Origin: Okapia johnstoni
Lineage: Eukaryota; Chordata; Mammalia; Artiodactyla; Giraffidae
Assembly (NCBI GenBank): GCA_024291935.2
Contig: CM044316.1
Span: 8,362,501 to 8,426,500 of the forward strand
Length of the DNA: 64,000 nucleotides
Reading direction: 5' to 3'
Position numbers and translations under genes: made by a program. The notes beneath the pieces were generated by a model. That model did no database searches and had not been told where the DNA came from. It saw nothing but the letters and a program-made list of their open reading frames with translations. Within the stretch, counting starts at the first letter, position 1. Each line of letters starts with the position of its first letter. Positions 32,610-45,600 of the stretch are shown here, piece by piece.

Positions 32610-33040
32610 GGTTTTTTTTTCCAGCTTTATTGAGATTTAATTAACAAATAAAATTTGTATATATTTAAGATGGACAATATGATAATTTATCTATATATGC
32701 ATTATCCCCTTTCCTTCTTTTTTTTGTTGTTTTTCTTTTGTTTTTGGCTGTGCTGGATCATCGTTGCTGCCCACAGGCTTTCTCTAGTTGCGACGAGTGT
32801 GGGCTACTCTCTCGTTGTGGTGCATGGGCTTCTCACTGCAGTGGCTTCTCTTGTTGCAGAGCATAAGCTCTAGGTAATTGTGCCTCTTGGGCTCTAGATC
32901 TTGGGCTCAGTAGTTGTGACACACTGATTTAGCTGCCCCACAGCCTGTGGGATCCTAGTTCCCAGACCAGGGATCAAACCCATGTCTCCTTCATTGGCAG
33001 GCAGATTCCCAACCACTGGACCACCAGGGAAGTCCCCCCT
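32610..33040 (-). repeat. Old L1 fragment plus long CHR-type SINE
   Basis: ccagctttattgagatttaa is diverged L1. An antisense CHR-type SINE (32715-33037) follows, ending ggaccaccagggaagtcc. Confidence 0.75.
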
Positions 33041-33657
33041 TTCCTTCTGGAAGCACTCTCTTCTCTTGGCTTCCTGAACATGACACTATCTTCCTATAAT
33101 GGTGGTCAAACTATCCCAGCTGGCCCAGGACTTTGCCACATCTGGCACAGAAAGTCCTGCATCCCAGGAAGCACTCAGTTCCAGGAAAACCAGAATCATG
33201 TTGCAAACTCATCTTTCTCCTTTCCCATGGTGTCTTAGTTTGGGCTCCCCCCAGAGAAAACTATGAGACAAGGATTTGAGTGCAAGTAGTTTATTTTGGA
33301 GGTGATCCTGGGAGATGCCAGCAGGGATGCAAAGAAGTGAGTCAGGGGAAAAAAGACAGCTGGTACAAGGTGGGAGCTTAATCCCAGCAGGGGCCACTGG
33401 GAAATAACTGGGACAAGCATCTCAGAGTCATATCACCTGAGAGGTGAGGGAGCTGGGACATGTGTACACCAAGTTCAAGGTTTTAGTTGAGGGTTGTTCC
33501 AGGAAGCATTTTCCCCCTGACACTTCTCACCTGCCATCTGCCAAATAAGGAGGACTCCAGTGGCAGCTGCTGGCCATCGGAAGTCACTGAAAATGTGAGG
33601 ACCAAGGATGTAAGCTGGGCGTGACCATATCTGCTACAAACAGGATTCCATCCTTGG

Positions 33658-33985
33658 GGTTTCCCTGGTGGCTCAGGGGTAAAGAATCCCCCACTGATGC
33701 AGGAGATGCAGGTTCCATCCCTGGTCCTCAAAGATCCCACAAGCCCTGGAGCAGCTAAGCTGTGCTCTAGATCCAGGGAGCTGAAACTACTGAGCCCTTG
33801 TGGCACAGCTACTGAAGGCTGAGCCCCCTAAAGTCCATGCTCCACAGCAAGAAAAACCACCATGAGAAAAAAAGCACACGACAGTTGGAGAGTAACCCCC
33901 GCTCTCTGCAACTAGAGAAGAGCCCTCACAGCAACAAAGATCCAGCACAGCCAAATAAATAAATATCTAAATAAAATTTTTTTTT
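33658..33985 (+). repeat. Long CHR-type SINE
   Basis: Sense copy, head gggtttccctggtggctcag, tail agccaaataaataaatatct. Confidence 0.83.
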
Positions 33986-34439
33986 AAGATTCTACCCTTG
34001 ACCCAAGAGAAGTTCTTAGAATCTGGCAGGAGTTCACAAACCACCTCAATGTAAATGTGTTGTTTGCATGAGCAGTTTTTCTTCCCCATCGCTAGTAACG
34101 ATAACTCCTTCTTTTCCATGATTTGAGGGGAAAACCTTGGAGTCATTCTTCATCCTGCTCTTTCTCTCACACTGAGCATCCAGTTCATCAGCCAATCCCA
34201 CTAGTTGTATCTTCCCCATCATCCCTCACCCGCATTATTGTAACAGCCCCAGGAGAGCCACAGAGGACCATCAGCAGAGCCAGAGCCCAGATCTTGCTCT
34301 CCTACCTCAACCCAGGATGTCTGTTCTACAACATCACATTGCTCCTTTCCTAGAACTGCAGTCTGAGGCAAGAGCTACAAGGTTAGAGTTATCAGGGAAA
34401 ATTCAGGTTTGTAGATAGCCCCTTGAAAGGCAGCAGATG

Positions 34440-34962
34440 CTATAGAAAAAAATCAACCATGCAAGGCACATCGCTTTGTCAACAAAGGTCTGTATAGTCA
34501 AAGCTATGGGTTTTCCAGTAGTCATGTATGGATGTGAGAGTTGGACCGTAAAGAAAGCTGAGCACTGAAAAACTGATGCTTTTGAACTATGGTTCTGGAG
34601 AAGACTCTTGAGAGTCCCTTGGACTGCAAGGAGATCAAACCAGTCAATCCTAAAAGAAATCAATCCTGAATATTCATTGGAAGGACTGATGCTGAAGCTG
34701 AAGCTCCAATACTTAGGCCACCTGATTCGAAGCTCTGACTCATTGGAAAAGACCCTGATGCTGGGAAAGATTGAGGGCAGGAGGAGAAGGGGGTGATAGA
34801 GAAAGAGATGGTTAGATGGCATTGCAGACTCAATGAACATGAATTTGATCAAACTCTGGGAGATAGTTGAAGGACAGGAAGCCTGGCATGCTGCAGTGTA
34901 TGGGGTTGTAAAGAGTCGGACATGACTGAGTGACTGAACCACAACAAGAAACACAGAGCCCA
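34440..34962 (+). repeat. BovB LINE 3' end
   Basis: Sense BovB from the C-terminal RT region (gtagtcatgtatggatgtga) to the tail tgactgagtgactgaacc. Confidence 0.87.
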
Positions 34963-35140
34963 AATACCAGCTCTGCTACTTATCCACTAAATGACAACTA
35001 ACAAGCCATGAGCCCCCTCTGAGCCTCAGTTTTCCCAGCTATAAAATAGGGTTGGTAATTATTCCAAACTCAAAGGGTCATCATGAAGATTAAATGAAAG
35101 CTACTCCATCTATCTAGTGCACAATATATGCTTGATAATT
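34962..35140 (+). repeat. MIR SINE fragment
   Basis: taccagctctgctacttatc and tgagcctcagttttcccagc are MIR words. Confidence 0.65.
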
Positions 35141-35329
35141 CATGGCTTTTTTATGGCTGGTTTGCATTTTTGTGTGGCAGAAACCAACACAACACTATAA
35201 AGCAATTTTCCTCCAATTAAAACCTCTGGCTTATTCATGTTGATGTCTGACAGAAAACAACAAAATTCTATAAAGCAATTATCCTTCAATTAAAAAATAA
35301 ATAAAAAAATTTTTTTTAATTGTGGCTTT

Positions 35330-35685
35330 TTTTTAATAAATTTATTTATTTTAGTTGGGGGCTAATTACTTTACAATATTGTAGTGGTTTTTGCCATACA
35401 TTGACATGAATCAGCCATGGGTTTACATGTGTTCCCCATCCTGAACCCCTCTCCCACCTCCCTCCCCATCCCATCCCTCTGGGTCATCCCATTGCCCCAG
35501 CCCTTAGCATTTGTCTCATGCATTGAACCTGGAATGGTGTTCTGTTTCACATGTGATAATATACATGTTTCAATGCTATTCTCTCAAAACGTCCCACCCT
35601 CACCTTCTCCCTCAGAGTCCATAAGACTGTTCTATGCATCTGTGTCTCTTATTCTGTCTCGCATATAGGGTTATCGTTGTGGCTT
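35330..35685 (-). repeat. L1 3' end
   Basis: Antisense L1 tail: ttacaatattgtagtggttt, cttacctccccatcccatcc-like pyrimidine block, upstream end near 35685. Sense L1 tail fragments precede it (35160-35310). Confidence 0.78.
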
Positions 35686-36027
35686 TTTTTTAACCGCCAA
35701 GAATGCCCAACCTTTGGTCTCCTGGACCCAAAGTGTTAAAGAAGACCTCCTTCACGTTCTCCTCACTACCTGAAACTGAACAATGGTGCGAGATGCAGAA
35801 GGGAGATAGTTCCACTGTGGACCACTCCCTCACAGTGTGACTCAGAAAAGTGACCACAGCCCCCTTGCTTCCCCATTTCTCAACACACATATTGGAAGAA
35901 ACTGGAGCTTCCTCTTCTGAGATGGGCGAACTTCCCCTGACCCCAGATAAACAGTTACTTGGGCCAATGGTCCCCTGAGTGGAGAGCTTAGAATAGGATG
36001 CCCACCCACCCTGAAGTCTATGGGCTG

Positions 36028-36450
36028 TTGCTGTTGTTGTTCAGTTGCTAAGGTGTGTCTGACTCTTTACAACCCCATGGACTGCAGCATGCCAGGCTTC
36101 CCTGTCCTCCACTGTCTCCTGGAGTTCAAGTTCACATCCACTGAGTCGGTGATGCTATCTAACCATCTCATCCTCTGCCACCCTCTTTTCCTTTTGTCTT
36201 CAGTCTTTCCCCACATCGGGGTCTTTTCCAATTAGTCACTTTTCATATCAGATGGCCAAAGTATTGGAGCTTCAGCTTCAGCAACAGTCCTTCCAATGAA
36301 TATTCGGGGTTGATTTCCTTTAGGATGGACTGGTTTGATCTCCTTGCTGTCCAAGGGACTCTCAAGAGTCTTCTCCAGCACCACAGTTTGAAAGTATCAA
36401 TTCTTTGGCACTCAGCCTTTTTAATGGTCCAACTCGAAGGGCTGTGTAGA
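36028..36450 (-). repeat. BovB LINE 3' end, antisense
   Basis: gttgttgttcagttgctaag then tcctctgccaccctcttttc and aatgaatattcggggttgat. 5'-truncated. Confidence 0.83.
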
Positions 36451-36804
36451 GGGTTAATTTCAATACTGATGAGCTAGGGGCAGGTGTGGAAATGGGAGGA
36501 GACAAGTACAGAGGGAACAGGAAGTGAAGTGAATGCCAGTCCCCTACTCCCACTACTTCCCCTGCTCAGAATATGCTTGCCTTAATCACTTGCTCTGAGT
36601 CATAACAGGAATGATTGTGCTAATAACTCAGGGCACTTGTTGTCCAATACATTGATTGATTTATACCCATCCTGATGCAGGGACTATCTAAAGAGATTGA
36701 TGTATTGAGCTATGCTCAGCTGGGGGTAGTACCAGCTCTCTGGGAGAGGGGGGTTGATTGGCACAGTGAATACGAGGAGCACCTCTGGAATTTAATGGGT
36801 GTCA

Positions 36805-37385
36805 CAGGCTGAATTGGGTCACCCCAAATTCACTTGTTAAAGTCCCAACCCCTGACATCTCAGAATGTTAAGACACTGGAGATAGTGTCAAAGAGATAAT
36901 CAAATTAAAAGAAGTCATCAGGGTGTGTTCTAATCCAGTATGACTGTGGTCTTTAAAGGAAGGAGAGATTATGACACAGAATTTATAAAGGGAAGACCTC
37001 CTGGAGACAGCCACAAACCAGCCACGGAGAAAGGGCTCACCAGAAATCAACGATGCCAACACCCTGATCTCAGACTTCCAGCCTCCAGAACTGTGGAACT
37101 TCCCCGGTGGTCCAGTGGTTAAGAATCCATCTTCCAATGCAGGAGACTCAGGTTCAATCCCTGGTCAGGGAACTAAGATCCCACATGCCTCTGGGCTACT
37201 AAGTCTCACTGCAACCACTGAGCCTGCACACTCTAGAGCTGGTACACTGCAATAGGAGAGATGCCCATGTTTGGCAACAAAGATCCAGTGCAGCCAAAGA
37301 TTTTTAAAAATAAAAATACATTTCTGTTGTTTAAGTCAGTCTATGACAGTTTATTATGACAGTCCCAGCAAACTGACACAGTAGG
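36805..37385. repeat. Old interspersed repeat split by CHR-type SINE
   Basis: Left (tcacaggctgaattgggtca to gacttccagcctccagaact) and right (tttctgttgtttaagtcagt) parts of one old repeat. A sense CHR-type SINE at about 37097-37312 separates them. Confidence 0.7.
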
Positions 37386-37435
37386 CAAGGACCACACAAT
37401 GAACTGATATTTTGAAAAGATCTAACATTGCAAGA

Positions 37436-37645
37436 GAACTTCCCTGGTGACTCAGTGGGAAAGAATCCACCTGCCAATGCAGAAGACTCGGGCTCAATCC
37501 CTGGATTGGGAAGATCCCCTAGGGAAGGAAATGGCAACCCACTCCAGTATTCTTGCCTGGGAAATCCCATGGACAGAGGAACCTGGCAGGTTACAGTCCA
37601 TGGGGTCACAAAGAGTCAGAGATGACTTAGCAACTAAACAACAAC
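37436..37645 (+). repeat. Bov-tA-type SINE
   Basis: Sense copy, near full length (aacttccctggtgactcagt head). Confidence 0.88.
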
Positions 37646-37659
37646 AACATTGCAAGAGA

Positions 37660-37915
37660 TAATGGACAGAGTAGCATGGAAACATACATATTACCATACG
37701 TAAAATACGCCACTGGGAATTTGCTGTATGATGCAGGAAACTCAAACCTGGTGCCCTGTAACAACAGAAGGGTGGGATGAGGTAGGAGGTGGGAGGGAGG
37801 GCCAAGAGGGATGGAACATATATATACCTATGGCTGATTCATGTTGATACATGGCAGAAACAAACACAATATTGTAAAGCAATCATCCTTCAATTAAAAA
37901 TAAATATTTTTATTA
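37660..37915 (+). repeat. L1 3' end
   Basis: Sense L1 tail with gctgattcatgttgatacat, ending ttcaattaaaaataaatatt. Confidence 0.75.
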
Positions 37916-38209
37916 AAAAAATAGCTAATAGTTCAAGAAGATCCATCCATAGTAAAATGAATTACTTCATCAAAGAGCTTCACAAACCACCTAAAGGCAC
38001 AAGAGGGTAGGAAGATGTCTCCATTATTGTCCTGAGGATCTCACAAAGTCATGGCCTGGCCTGGGTGAGGAATTTTGACTTTCAGCTGGTCTGCCTTTCT
38101 AGAAGTTCCACAGCTCAAGTCTTGGCAGAGGTCTGATTCCACCACCTAGGTTGGGCAAACCTCACCCAGGACATGGAAACAGATGCATGTCAGGAATTAT
38201 TGCCCCACC

Positions 38210-38338
38210 TGCTTCCCAGAAGGAAATGGTAAACCAGTCTAGCACTCTTGCTGGAGAATCCCATGGACAGGGGATTCTGGGGGGCTACAGTCCATGGGGT
38301 CACAGAGTCAGACACGACTGATCACTGAGCATGGCATG
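38210..38338 (+). repeat. Bov-tA-type SINE, 5'-truncated
   Basis: Begins mid-element at aggaaatggtaaaccagtct and runs to cagacacgactgatcactga. Confidence 0.75.
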
Positions 38339-38569
38339 GCTTCCCAGAAGTTGGTTCACATCAGGTAGGCAGTAAAGAGTCCAAGTCCCATCACATCATG
38401 ATCATGGTCCAAAGAAGCCATAGTGTTTTCAGTTCCAGCTCAAATAATGTCAGACCTGGAGCTCCTGGAGTCCATATGGTTTCCTAGGAGCCATGATCAG
38501 GGACCTGGTGAGTTCCCTCCAGACCCCAGAACTGGGAGACCATTACTAAGACCTGGTTGTCCCTCCTGC

Positions 38570-39345
38570 TCATCTACTCTGAACTGAGTTGTGTCCCACC
38601 AACCCCGTCCCCCCAAAAAACTTCTATGTTAAATCTCAAAACCCAGTGCGATGCTATTAGGAGGTAGGGCCTTAGGGATGATTAGGTCTTGGGTGGAAGC
38701 CTTCATGAAAGGGATTAGTGTCTTTATAAAAAGGACCCCAATATCATATGACAGCCCTTGTATGTGGAATCTAAGAAGAAATGATGCAAATGAACTTACT
38801 TACAGAACAGGAAGAGACTCACTGACTTAGAGAATGAATATAAGGCGGCCCGGGGGAAGGATGCGGGGAAGGGATAGTTAGGGAGTTTGGGATAGACATG
38901 TACACTCTGCTCTATGTAAAATGGATAACCAACAAGGACCTACTGTACAGCACAGGGAACTCTGCTCAATGTTATATGGCAGACTGAATGGGAGGGGAGT
39001 TTGGGGGAGAATGGATACATGTATACGTATGGCTGAGTCCCTTTGCTGTTCACCTGAAACTATCACAACATTGTTAATGGGCTATACTCCAATACAAAAT
39101 AAAAAGTTCTTAAAAAATAAAATTGGACCCCAGAAAGTTCTCACCCCTCCCAGCATGTGAGGACACAGTGAGAAGATGACATCTGTGAACCAGGAAGTAA
39201 GTTATCACTAAACACTATATCTCCCTGAGCCTTGATCCTGGGTTTGTCAGCTTCCAAAACTTTGAGAAAAAAAAAATGTCTGTTATGTATAAACCATCCA
39301 GTGTACAATATTTTGTAATAGCAGCCTGAACAGACTAACACACCA
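38570..39345. repeat. Old interspersed repeat split by L1 tail
   Basis: 38570-38740 and 39125-39345 are parts of one old repeat. A sense L1 tail (38741-39124) lies between duplicated ggacccca. Confidence 0.75.
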
Positions 39346-39546
39346 TGCAACTGAACCAAGTCCTCACCCCAGAAATGATCTGACTTGCACCCCAGGGAAC
39401 TTGCTACATCCGGGCTGCTGGTTGAATCTTGGGTGCTGTCAGTTCCCACTGTTCACGTCAGTTCCAGAAGGGCAAGAGGTTCTCATCTCCAAGACCCAAG
39501 GGGCATGGGGTATGGATGGACCTCCACCCAGCCTCAACTCTGGGGT

Positions 39547-39682
39547 TCAACAGGAACACTTCCGCTCACAAATCCAATATGTAGTTTTGTCACAGGAGAG
39601 GTCATTCCAGGTGCCACCTTTGTTCATGCTGGCACAGTTCTCATTATTATAGAGGTTGTTGGGTTCCTGTGGGTCCCAATAG
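39547..39682 (-). CDS. CLEC17A: CLEC17A exon 12: lectin domain, calcium/sugar site and stop
   Basis: 136 coding bases, acceptor CTTTATCCAG, stop TGA at 39547-39549. Encodes [20 protein letters not shown], then [20 protein letters not shown] and RKCSC. EPN (289-291) predicts mannose/fucose-type binding; Glu297 and WND (308-310) complete the calcium site. One extra residue lies between EPN and the following Cys compared with human as I recall it. Confidence 0.95.
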
Positions 39683-42600
39683 CTGGATAAAGGAGAAAGT
39701 GGATATAGAGTGAGGTGAATAAATGGAGCACAGAGGATTTTTCAAGGCAGTGAAACTGCAATTCTATACAATACTGTGATAGTAGATACATGACATCATG
39801 AGTTTGTCAAAACCCATAGAATTTTGGGAAGGTCCAATGGCTCAGCAGGTAAAGAATCCACCTTCAGTGCAGGAGCTGCAGGAGACATGGACTCGATCCC
39901 TGAGTCAGGAAAATCCCTTGGAGGAGGTATGGGCAACCCACTCCAGTATTCTTGCCTGAAAAATGCTATGGACAGAGGAGACTGGTGGGCTACAGTCCAA
40001 GGGTTCCAAAGAGATGGACACTACTAAGCAAGCATAGAATTTCACAGCACTAAGAGTGAACCTTAATCTGACCTATGGACTTAGTTCATAATCATGTGCC
40101 TATATTGGTTCATCAATTGTGACAAATGCCTATACTAATGCAAGATGTTAATAATGAGGAAAAAATGTGTGCAGGAGAGAAGGGATGTGGGAAACAGTGC
40201 TCTGTACCTTCTGCTCAATTTTTTTAAAAAATAACGTACTACTCAGCCATAAAAAGAATGCAATTTTACCATTTTCAACAACATGAATGGACTTGGAGGA
40301 TATTATGCTAAGTTAAGTAAGTCAGACAGAAAAAGACAAATACTATACAATATCACTTACATGTAGAATCTGAAAAATACAACAAAATAGTGAATACAAC
40401 AACAAAGAAGCAGACTCACAGATGTAGAGAGCAAACTAGTGGTTACCAGGAGGGAGAGGAAAGGAGAGAGGGGCAATATAGGATTAGGGGAGAAAGTGGT
40501 GCAAAGTATTAGGTATAAAATAAGGTACAAGGTCCTTGTTGGTAGCACAGGGACCTGTACTCAATATTCTGTAATAATCTAAATGAGAAAAGAATTTGAA
40601 AAAGATTAGGTATATGTATATGTATAACTGAATCACTTCGTGATACACCTGGAAAGCAAATGTAAAGCAACTATACTCCAATACAAAATAAAAGTTATTG
40701 AGGACTTCCCTGGCAGTCCAGTGGTTAAGACTTCATCTTCCAGTTCAGGGAGTGTGGGTTCGATCCCTGGTCAGGAAGCTAAGATGCCACATGTCTCAGT
40801 GGCCAAAACATAAAACAGAAGGAATATTGTAACAAATTCAATAAAGACTTTAAAAATGATCCACATCAAAAACATCTTTAAAATTAAATAAAAATTACTT
40901 TTTAAAAGTAAACAATTTTTAAAGTAATAAAATTTAAAAATAAGCTATAAGGATATATTGTAAAACATAGGGAATATAGCCAATATTTTATAACTTTAAA
41001 TGGAGTATAACTTTAATAATTGCAAATCACTATGTTGTACACCTGTGATATATAATACTGTTTACCAACTATATTTCAACTTAAAAATAATGATAAAAGG
41101 AAAACTAAAGTCTATTTATTTTTTTAAAAAAAAAAGAATACCAAAAAAAAGAACAAGAAAAGCCTTCATGGTTCAGGGGTCTTTCTTCCACCCGAATCAT
41201 TTCTTCAGCCTTTCAGAATTACACGAAAATGTTGTGTTGTCCCTGTCACCCTAGCAGCTTGTCTGTGCTAACTCAGCCCCATCTCCCCGTTCACTAGGAA
41301 TTCTCCAGGTTCCTGAATCAGTTTCCTGCATCTGGTCAGTTTCTGTTCTCTTCCAAAGAACATTTTTGTTCAACCACATCCCTCTCAACCTTCCAAGTAA
41401 TTTAGTGTTTTAGGTCATCTTCCTTTTTTTTTTAATTGGAGTATAATTGCTTTACAGTGTTGCGTTGTTTCTGCCGTACAATGAAGTCAATCAGTTATAT
41501 GTATACGTACATCCCCTCCCTCTTGGACCTTCCTCTCACCCCATCCCCCATCCCACTCGTTCAGGTCATCATACAGCACAGAGCAGAGCTTCCTGTGCTT
41601 TATAGCAAGTTCCCACCAGCTATCTGTTTTACACCTGGTAGTGTATACAAGTCATTTGTTTGGTCTATTTGTTTTGTTCCGCTTTTATCTCACAATTTGT
41701 TCCACCCTCCCCTTCCCCTCAACCACCACTGTGTCCACAGAGCCAAATTTGGCAATTCAGGTGCATGAGATTTATGAAAGGATGTTCTCAGGAGAGGGGG
41801 ACTGAGAGAAGCAGGATGAGACAGGGGATAGAATTGAGCAAGATGTGGGTTTAGCCTGGTGTAGACTCAGTCTGAACCCACAAGGAGCTCTGAAATTTGA
41901 ATAGCACAGCAGTTTTTCCAGCTTGAAACAAGGGGTCCAGGCAGCTCTTAGCCTGTCATTGTTTGCGGCATGACTTCAATGGGAGTGGAGTAACCTCCTA
42001 GTTGAACAGGCTTTCATTCAGCTGAGGTCACCTCTCTGGAGAAAGTGTAACTGTGAGCCTTTAGCAGCCAATGCCCCCTGCTGGGGGATGCCTGCACCAG
42101 CCCCCAAAAGGGATCTGAGCTGAGGACCTGCAGTGACACACCATCCCATGCCATCTCTATTTACAGAATTCTACCTCCCTCCAGGAATCTTTAATAAAAA
42201 AGTAAAAACCCCGGACAAAACACTAATATCTCTAATATATAAAGAGTTCCTAGAAATCAATAAGAAAAAGACCAAAACTCCAATATAAAAAACACAAAAA
42301 AATCTTTCCATGTGGTGCAAGGAAAGATCCCATGTGCCACAACTAAGACCCAACACAGACAAATAAATAAATATTTCTTTAAAATATACAAAAGATATGA
42401 ATAGATAATTCACAGAAAAGTTAATACATATGGCTATCAAGCATATGAAAAGACACTCAACTTCAAGCATAACACAAATGCACATGAATACTACATTGGC
42501 CTCTCAGTACCCTATAATGACCCATATGGGAAAAGAATCCTAAAAAGAGTGGATATATGTAAATGGATAACTGATTCACTTTGCTGTACAGCAGAAACAA

Positions 42601-45600
42601 ACACAATATTGTAAACCAACTGGACTCCAATAAAAATTAATTTTAAAAAACACTACATTAGTATTCCATTTTTCACCTACAATTAAAACAACAAAATTCC
42701 AAAAGTTTGATAAGCGTGTGGGCAAAAAAAAACCAAAAAACAAATGTAAGTCAAGCTGGTGAGAGAATAAATTGGTATAATCATATGGGGGACAGTTTGT
42801 TAATATTTACTTACAATACAAATACAGACATGGCCGTATTTATATTTTAAATAAAAACAAATTTAATACTTACAGTGTAAATAAATACAAATTTTCCTTG
42901 GTGGCTCAGTGGTCAAGAATCTGCCTGCCAGTGAAGGACACATGGGTTCGATCCCCGGTCTAGGAAGATCCCACATGTGGGGGAGCAGCCAAGCCTGTGC
43001 ACCACGACTACTGAGCCTGTGTCCTAGAGCCCAGGAACCGCAACTACGGAAGCCCTCACCCGCTAGAGCTTGTGCTCCAAAACAAAAGAAGCCACCACAA
43101 TAAGAAGCCAGCGGACCGCAACTAGAGAATAGCCCCCACTTGCCACAACTAGAGAAACCCTGCAGGCAGCAACAAAGACCCAGCACAGCCAAAAATTAAT
43201 TTGTTAATGAATTAAATTATTTTAATAAATAAAATTAAATACAAATACATATTTTCCTGAAGAAGATAAAGCATGATGACTAACAGCATAGACTTTGAAG
43301 CCAGGTGTGTGGCACTTCCACCTGCCAACCGTCTGACCCCGGGAGGATGGCTTAACCTGTCTGTGCCTCTGTTTCCATGTCTTTAAGTGGAGAGGATAAC
43401 AGTACTTTCCTGATAGAATTACTAAGAAAATTAAATAAATGAGCTGATATAAAGAATGCTTCCCCAAATGAGATCCTGCTCATTCTTTTGGCAAATCAAA
43501 ATCTTCCTCCTGGGACTTCTCCAGTGGTTAAGACTCTGAGCTTCCACTGCAGGGAGCACGGGTTTGGTCCCTGGTCGGGGAACTAAGACTCCAAATGCCA
43601 TGTGGCACAGCCCAAAATAAATAAATAAAAGATCTTTAAAATAAAATTTAAAAGCATGCATCTTTAAAAAAAAAAAAACTTCCTCTTCCTCTTGCCCTAT
43701 AGCCATGGCATCTTTTCTCTCTTTTTTTCCCCTCAACCATTGGTCTGAGGACTTGATATGTTTGAGCAGTTGTGCTAAAAGGCTGAGATGTTGTAATGAG
43801 GGGAAAAAAAGTGCAGGCACCAGAAACCCTATCAGAAAAAAAAGCACCCTTGTCCAGCTCTGCCTGGGATTTTTTGTGTATGTGTGTGATTGGTTGATAT
43901 GCTTTTGTTTATTCTTTAAATTTTTAAATTTTTTTTTATTTTGAACTTTTTTAAAATTAGTTAATTCATCTATTTTTTAACTTTACAATATTGTATTTGT
44001 TTTTCCATACATTGATATGAATCTGCCATGGGTGTACATGTGTTCCCCTTCCAGAACCCCCCTCCTACCTCCCTCCCCATCCCATCCCTCCGGGTCATCC
44101 CATTGCACCATCCCTGAGCACCCTGTATCATGCATCGAACCTGGACTGGTGATTCGTTTCACATATGATAATTTACATGCTTCACTGCCATTCTCCCATA
44201 TCATCCCGCCCTCGCCCTCTCCCATAGAGTCCCTAATACTGTTCTATATATCTGTGTCTCTTTTGCTGTCTCACATACTGGGTTATCTTTACCGATTACT
44301 AAATTCCATATACATGTGTTAGTATACTGTGTTGGTGTTTTTCTTTCTGGCTTACTTCACTCTGTATAATAGGCTCCAGTATCATCCACCCCATTAGAAC
44401 TAATTCGAATGTATTCTTTTTGATGGCTGAGTAATATTCCATTGTGTATATGTACCACAGCTTCCTTATCCATTCATCTGCTGATGGGCATCTAGGCTGC
44501 TTCCATGTCCTGGCTATTATAAACAGTGCTGCGATGAACATTGGGGTACATGTGTCTCTTTAATGTATTTTTAATTGGAGGATAATTGCTTTACAATATT
44601 GTGTTGGTCTCTGCCATACATCAGCACAAATAAGCCATAGGCATACATACGTTCCCTCCCTCTCAAACCTCCCTCCCACCTCCCGCCCCATCCCACCCCT
44701 CTAGGTTGTCACAGGGCACCAGGTCTGAGTCCCTGCGTCATACAGCAAATTCCCACTGGCTATAATGTATATGTTTCCATGCTACTCTCTCAATTCATCC
44801 CACCCTCTCCATCCCCCACTATGTCCTCAAGTTTGTTTCCTATGCCTGCATCTCCATTGCTGCCCTGCAAGTAGGTTCATCAGTTCCATCTCTCTAGATT
44901 CCATATATATGCATTAATACACAATATTTGGTTTTCTCTTTCAGACTTACTTCACTCTGTATGACAGTCTCTAGGTCCATCCACGTCTCTACAAATGACC
45001 CAGTTTCACTCCTTTTTATTCAACCTGGGATTCTAAAGAATCTGCTGGTTTGGATTTCACAAAGACCTACAAGGAGGAGAGACCCAATAAGCCCTGGATA
45101 CTTGCCTCAAAGTGATGGGTGACCCATCCAGCCACCTCCAGTCCCCTTCGACAGTTCTGTCATTCAGCCCCAGCCAGTACACCCGTGGAGATCCATGAGC
45201 CTTGGCCACAAAGTCCTGCAAGTATAAACTTCATTCAGCCATCAGTTCTTCTACACACACCCTGCTTGTCTCACATATATTCAGGGCTTGTGAATGCCAC
45301 CCCAGTACCCATCCCAAATCCGCACAGCATACAGAACAAGATCAAAACCTTCCTCCCACTTGAGCACATGCAGTGGGAATAGTCATGCTGCTTTCTCAGA
45401 AAACCTATGAACCACTCTGTGCCTCAATTTCCACCTCTGTAAAATGGGATAATTGTAGCTACCTTCTCATAGAGTTATTGAGAGAACTGAATGAATTAAT
45501 ATGTGTAAAGAATTCAAAACAGTGTCTGACATGCTGCAAGTACTGTGACATCTTATTTTATTGGAGTATAGTAGATTTCCAATTTGCCTTGATTCATGGA

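Noticed and set aside
34403..34963. 186-codon open frame on the - strand
   Set aside because: It is the antisense reading of a BovB 3' end; the same false peptide appears at other BovB copies in the window.
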